From contig JAFKJZ010000543.1 in the NCBI GenBank assembly GCA_017305815.1, positions 1-6,360 on the forward strand: a stretch of DNA of 6,360 nucleotides. Reading direction: 5' to 3'. The notes beneath the pieces were generated by a model. That model was not told where the DNA came from. It worked only from the letters and a program-made list of their open reading frames with translations, and searched no databases. This document shows, piece by piece, positions 5,880-6,360 of this stretch (position 1 is the first letter of the stretch; every line of letters begins with the position of its first letter). Origin of the DNA: Hyphomicrobiales bacterium. GTDB taxonomy: Bacteria; Pseudomonadota; Alphaproteobacteria; Rhizobiales; Kaistiaceae. The translations under genes and the position numbers were made by a program.

Positions 5880-6360
5880 ATGCTGAAGAAGGAAGCGCGC
5901 AGGCTGCGGGTTGGCGTGCTCGGCTGTGGCCCGATCGCTCAGTTCGCGCATCTCGAATCCTCGGTGAAGGCCCGCAACGCCGATCTCTACGCGATCTGCG
6001 ACGCGGCGCCGGACCTGCTGGCGCGGATGGCGGCGACCTATGAGCCGACCAAGGCCTACGCCGACTACGACGCCATGCTGGCCGATCCCGAGGTCGAGGC
6101 CGTCGTCGTCGCGATCTCCGACAGCTTCCATGTGCCGATGGCGATCCGGGCGATCGAAGCCGGCAAGCATGTGCTTTGCGAGAAGCCGCTCGGCGTCAAC
6201 GTCGAGGAAGTCGAGGCCCTGAAGAAGGTCGTCGACCGCACCGGGCTGACGCTACAGGTCGGCCACATGAAGCGCTTCGATCCGGGCCTCGAGGCGGCGG
6301 AGGCGTTCATCAAGACCGAGATGGGCCAGCAGCTTTCGCTCAAGGCCTGGTATTGCGACA
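5880..6360 (+). CDS. Second Gfo/Idh/MocA family oxidoreductase, 3' end cut by window edge
   Basis: The first 160 residues of a NAD(P)-dependent sugar or cyclitol dehydrogenase, open to the window edge. They contain the Rossmann glycine motif GVLGCGPIAQ (12-21), the acidic C-terminus of the second strand YAICD (37-41), AGKHVLCEKPLG with the catalytic-lysine motif EKP (101-103), and VGHMKRFDPGLEAA (127-140), which begins the C-terminal domain. The family is usually 330-400 residues, so over half is missing, including the D-x-x-x-H/Y active-site motif. The ATG is supported by AAGGA (5869-5873), 6 nt upstream. It follows the TIM-barrel gene by 18 bp and is almost certainly co-transcribed. It differs clearly from the minus-strand paralogue (a six-residue longer N-terminus, GPIA versus GNIA, different strand 5-6 region), so the two are probably different enzymes of one pathway and not a recent duplication. 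Confidence 0.9.
   Translation, partial: MLKKEARRLRVGVLGCGPIAQFAHLESSVKARNADLYAICDAAPDLLARMAATYEPTKAYADYDAMLADPEVEAVVVAISDSFHVPMAIRAIEAGKHVLCEKPLGVNVEEVEALKKVVDRTGLTLQVGHMKRFDPGLEAAEAFIKTEMGQQLSLKAWYCD

Noticed and set aside
4884..6170. 428-residue open frame on the minus strand across the TIM-barrel gene and the second dehydrogenase
   Set aside because: Antisense to two well-supported genes. Its Arg/His-rich, low-hydrophobic composition with no domain is typical of an antisense shadow in GC-rich DNA.

Overview
The window looks like a chromosomal segment of a GC-rich alphaproteobacterium, most likely of the Hyphomicrobiales (Rhizobiales). The basis is the uniformly high GC, the rhizobial style of the cysteine synthase and photolyase sequences, and a pair of Gfo/Idh/MocA dehydrogenases around an isomerase-type TIM barrel. 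This placement rests on remembered family patterns, not on a search. I see no mobile element, CRISPR array, tRNA or rRNA, and no sign of recent transfer.

Left part (1-3171, all minus strand). The window opens inside a cysteine synthase A gene whose 3' end is cut off. After a 117-bp gap come two tightly joined genes: a multi-pass membrane acyltransferase-like protein (2149-3171) and, one base after its stop codon, a cyclobutane pyrimidine dimer photolyase (684-2147). The acyltransferase is the upstream gene, so the photolyase is probably translated by coupling to it.

Middle (3172-3750, minus strand). A small exported protein of unknown function (3291-3629) has a strong Shine-Dalgarno site and a signal peptide. 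An 11-bp stem-loop terminator (3234-3262) separates it from the acyltransferase-photolyase pair.

Right part (3751-6360). A divergent sugar or cyclitol module. On the minus strand lies a complete Gfo/Idh/MocA oxidoreductase (3751-4887). On the plus strand lie an AP_endonuc_2-type sugar isomerase/epimerase (5052-5861) and, 18 bp later, a second Gfo/Idh/MocA oxidoreductase (5880 to the window edge). The intergenic region between the two arms carries a perfect 16-bp palindrome with a central CG, and a separate 10-bp inverted repeat with a 19-bp gap. Both are reasonable operator candidates for shared control. The likely scheme is NAD(P)-dependent oxidation of a sugar or inositol-like alcohol to a keto form, then isomerisation, epimerisation or dehydration by the TIM-barrel enzyme. 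The substrate cannot be read from the sequence.

Most of the window is ordinary metabolic and repair gene content. I did not find convincing evidence of an undescribed system. The points most worth a second look are the divergent operator region, the Tyr-for-His change in one dehydrogenase, the acyltransferase-photolyase coupling and the small exported protein.
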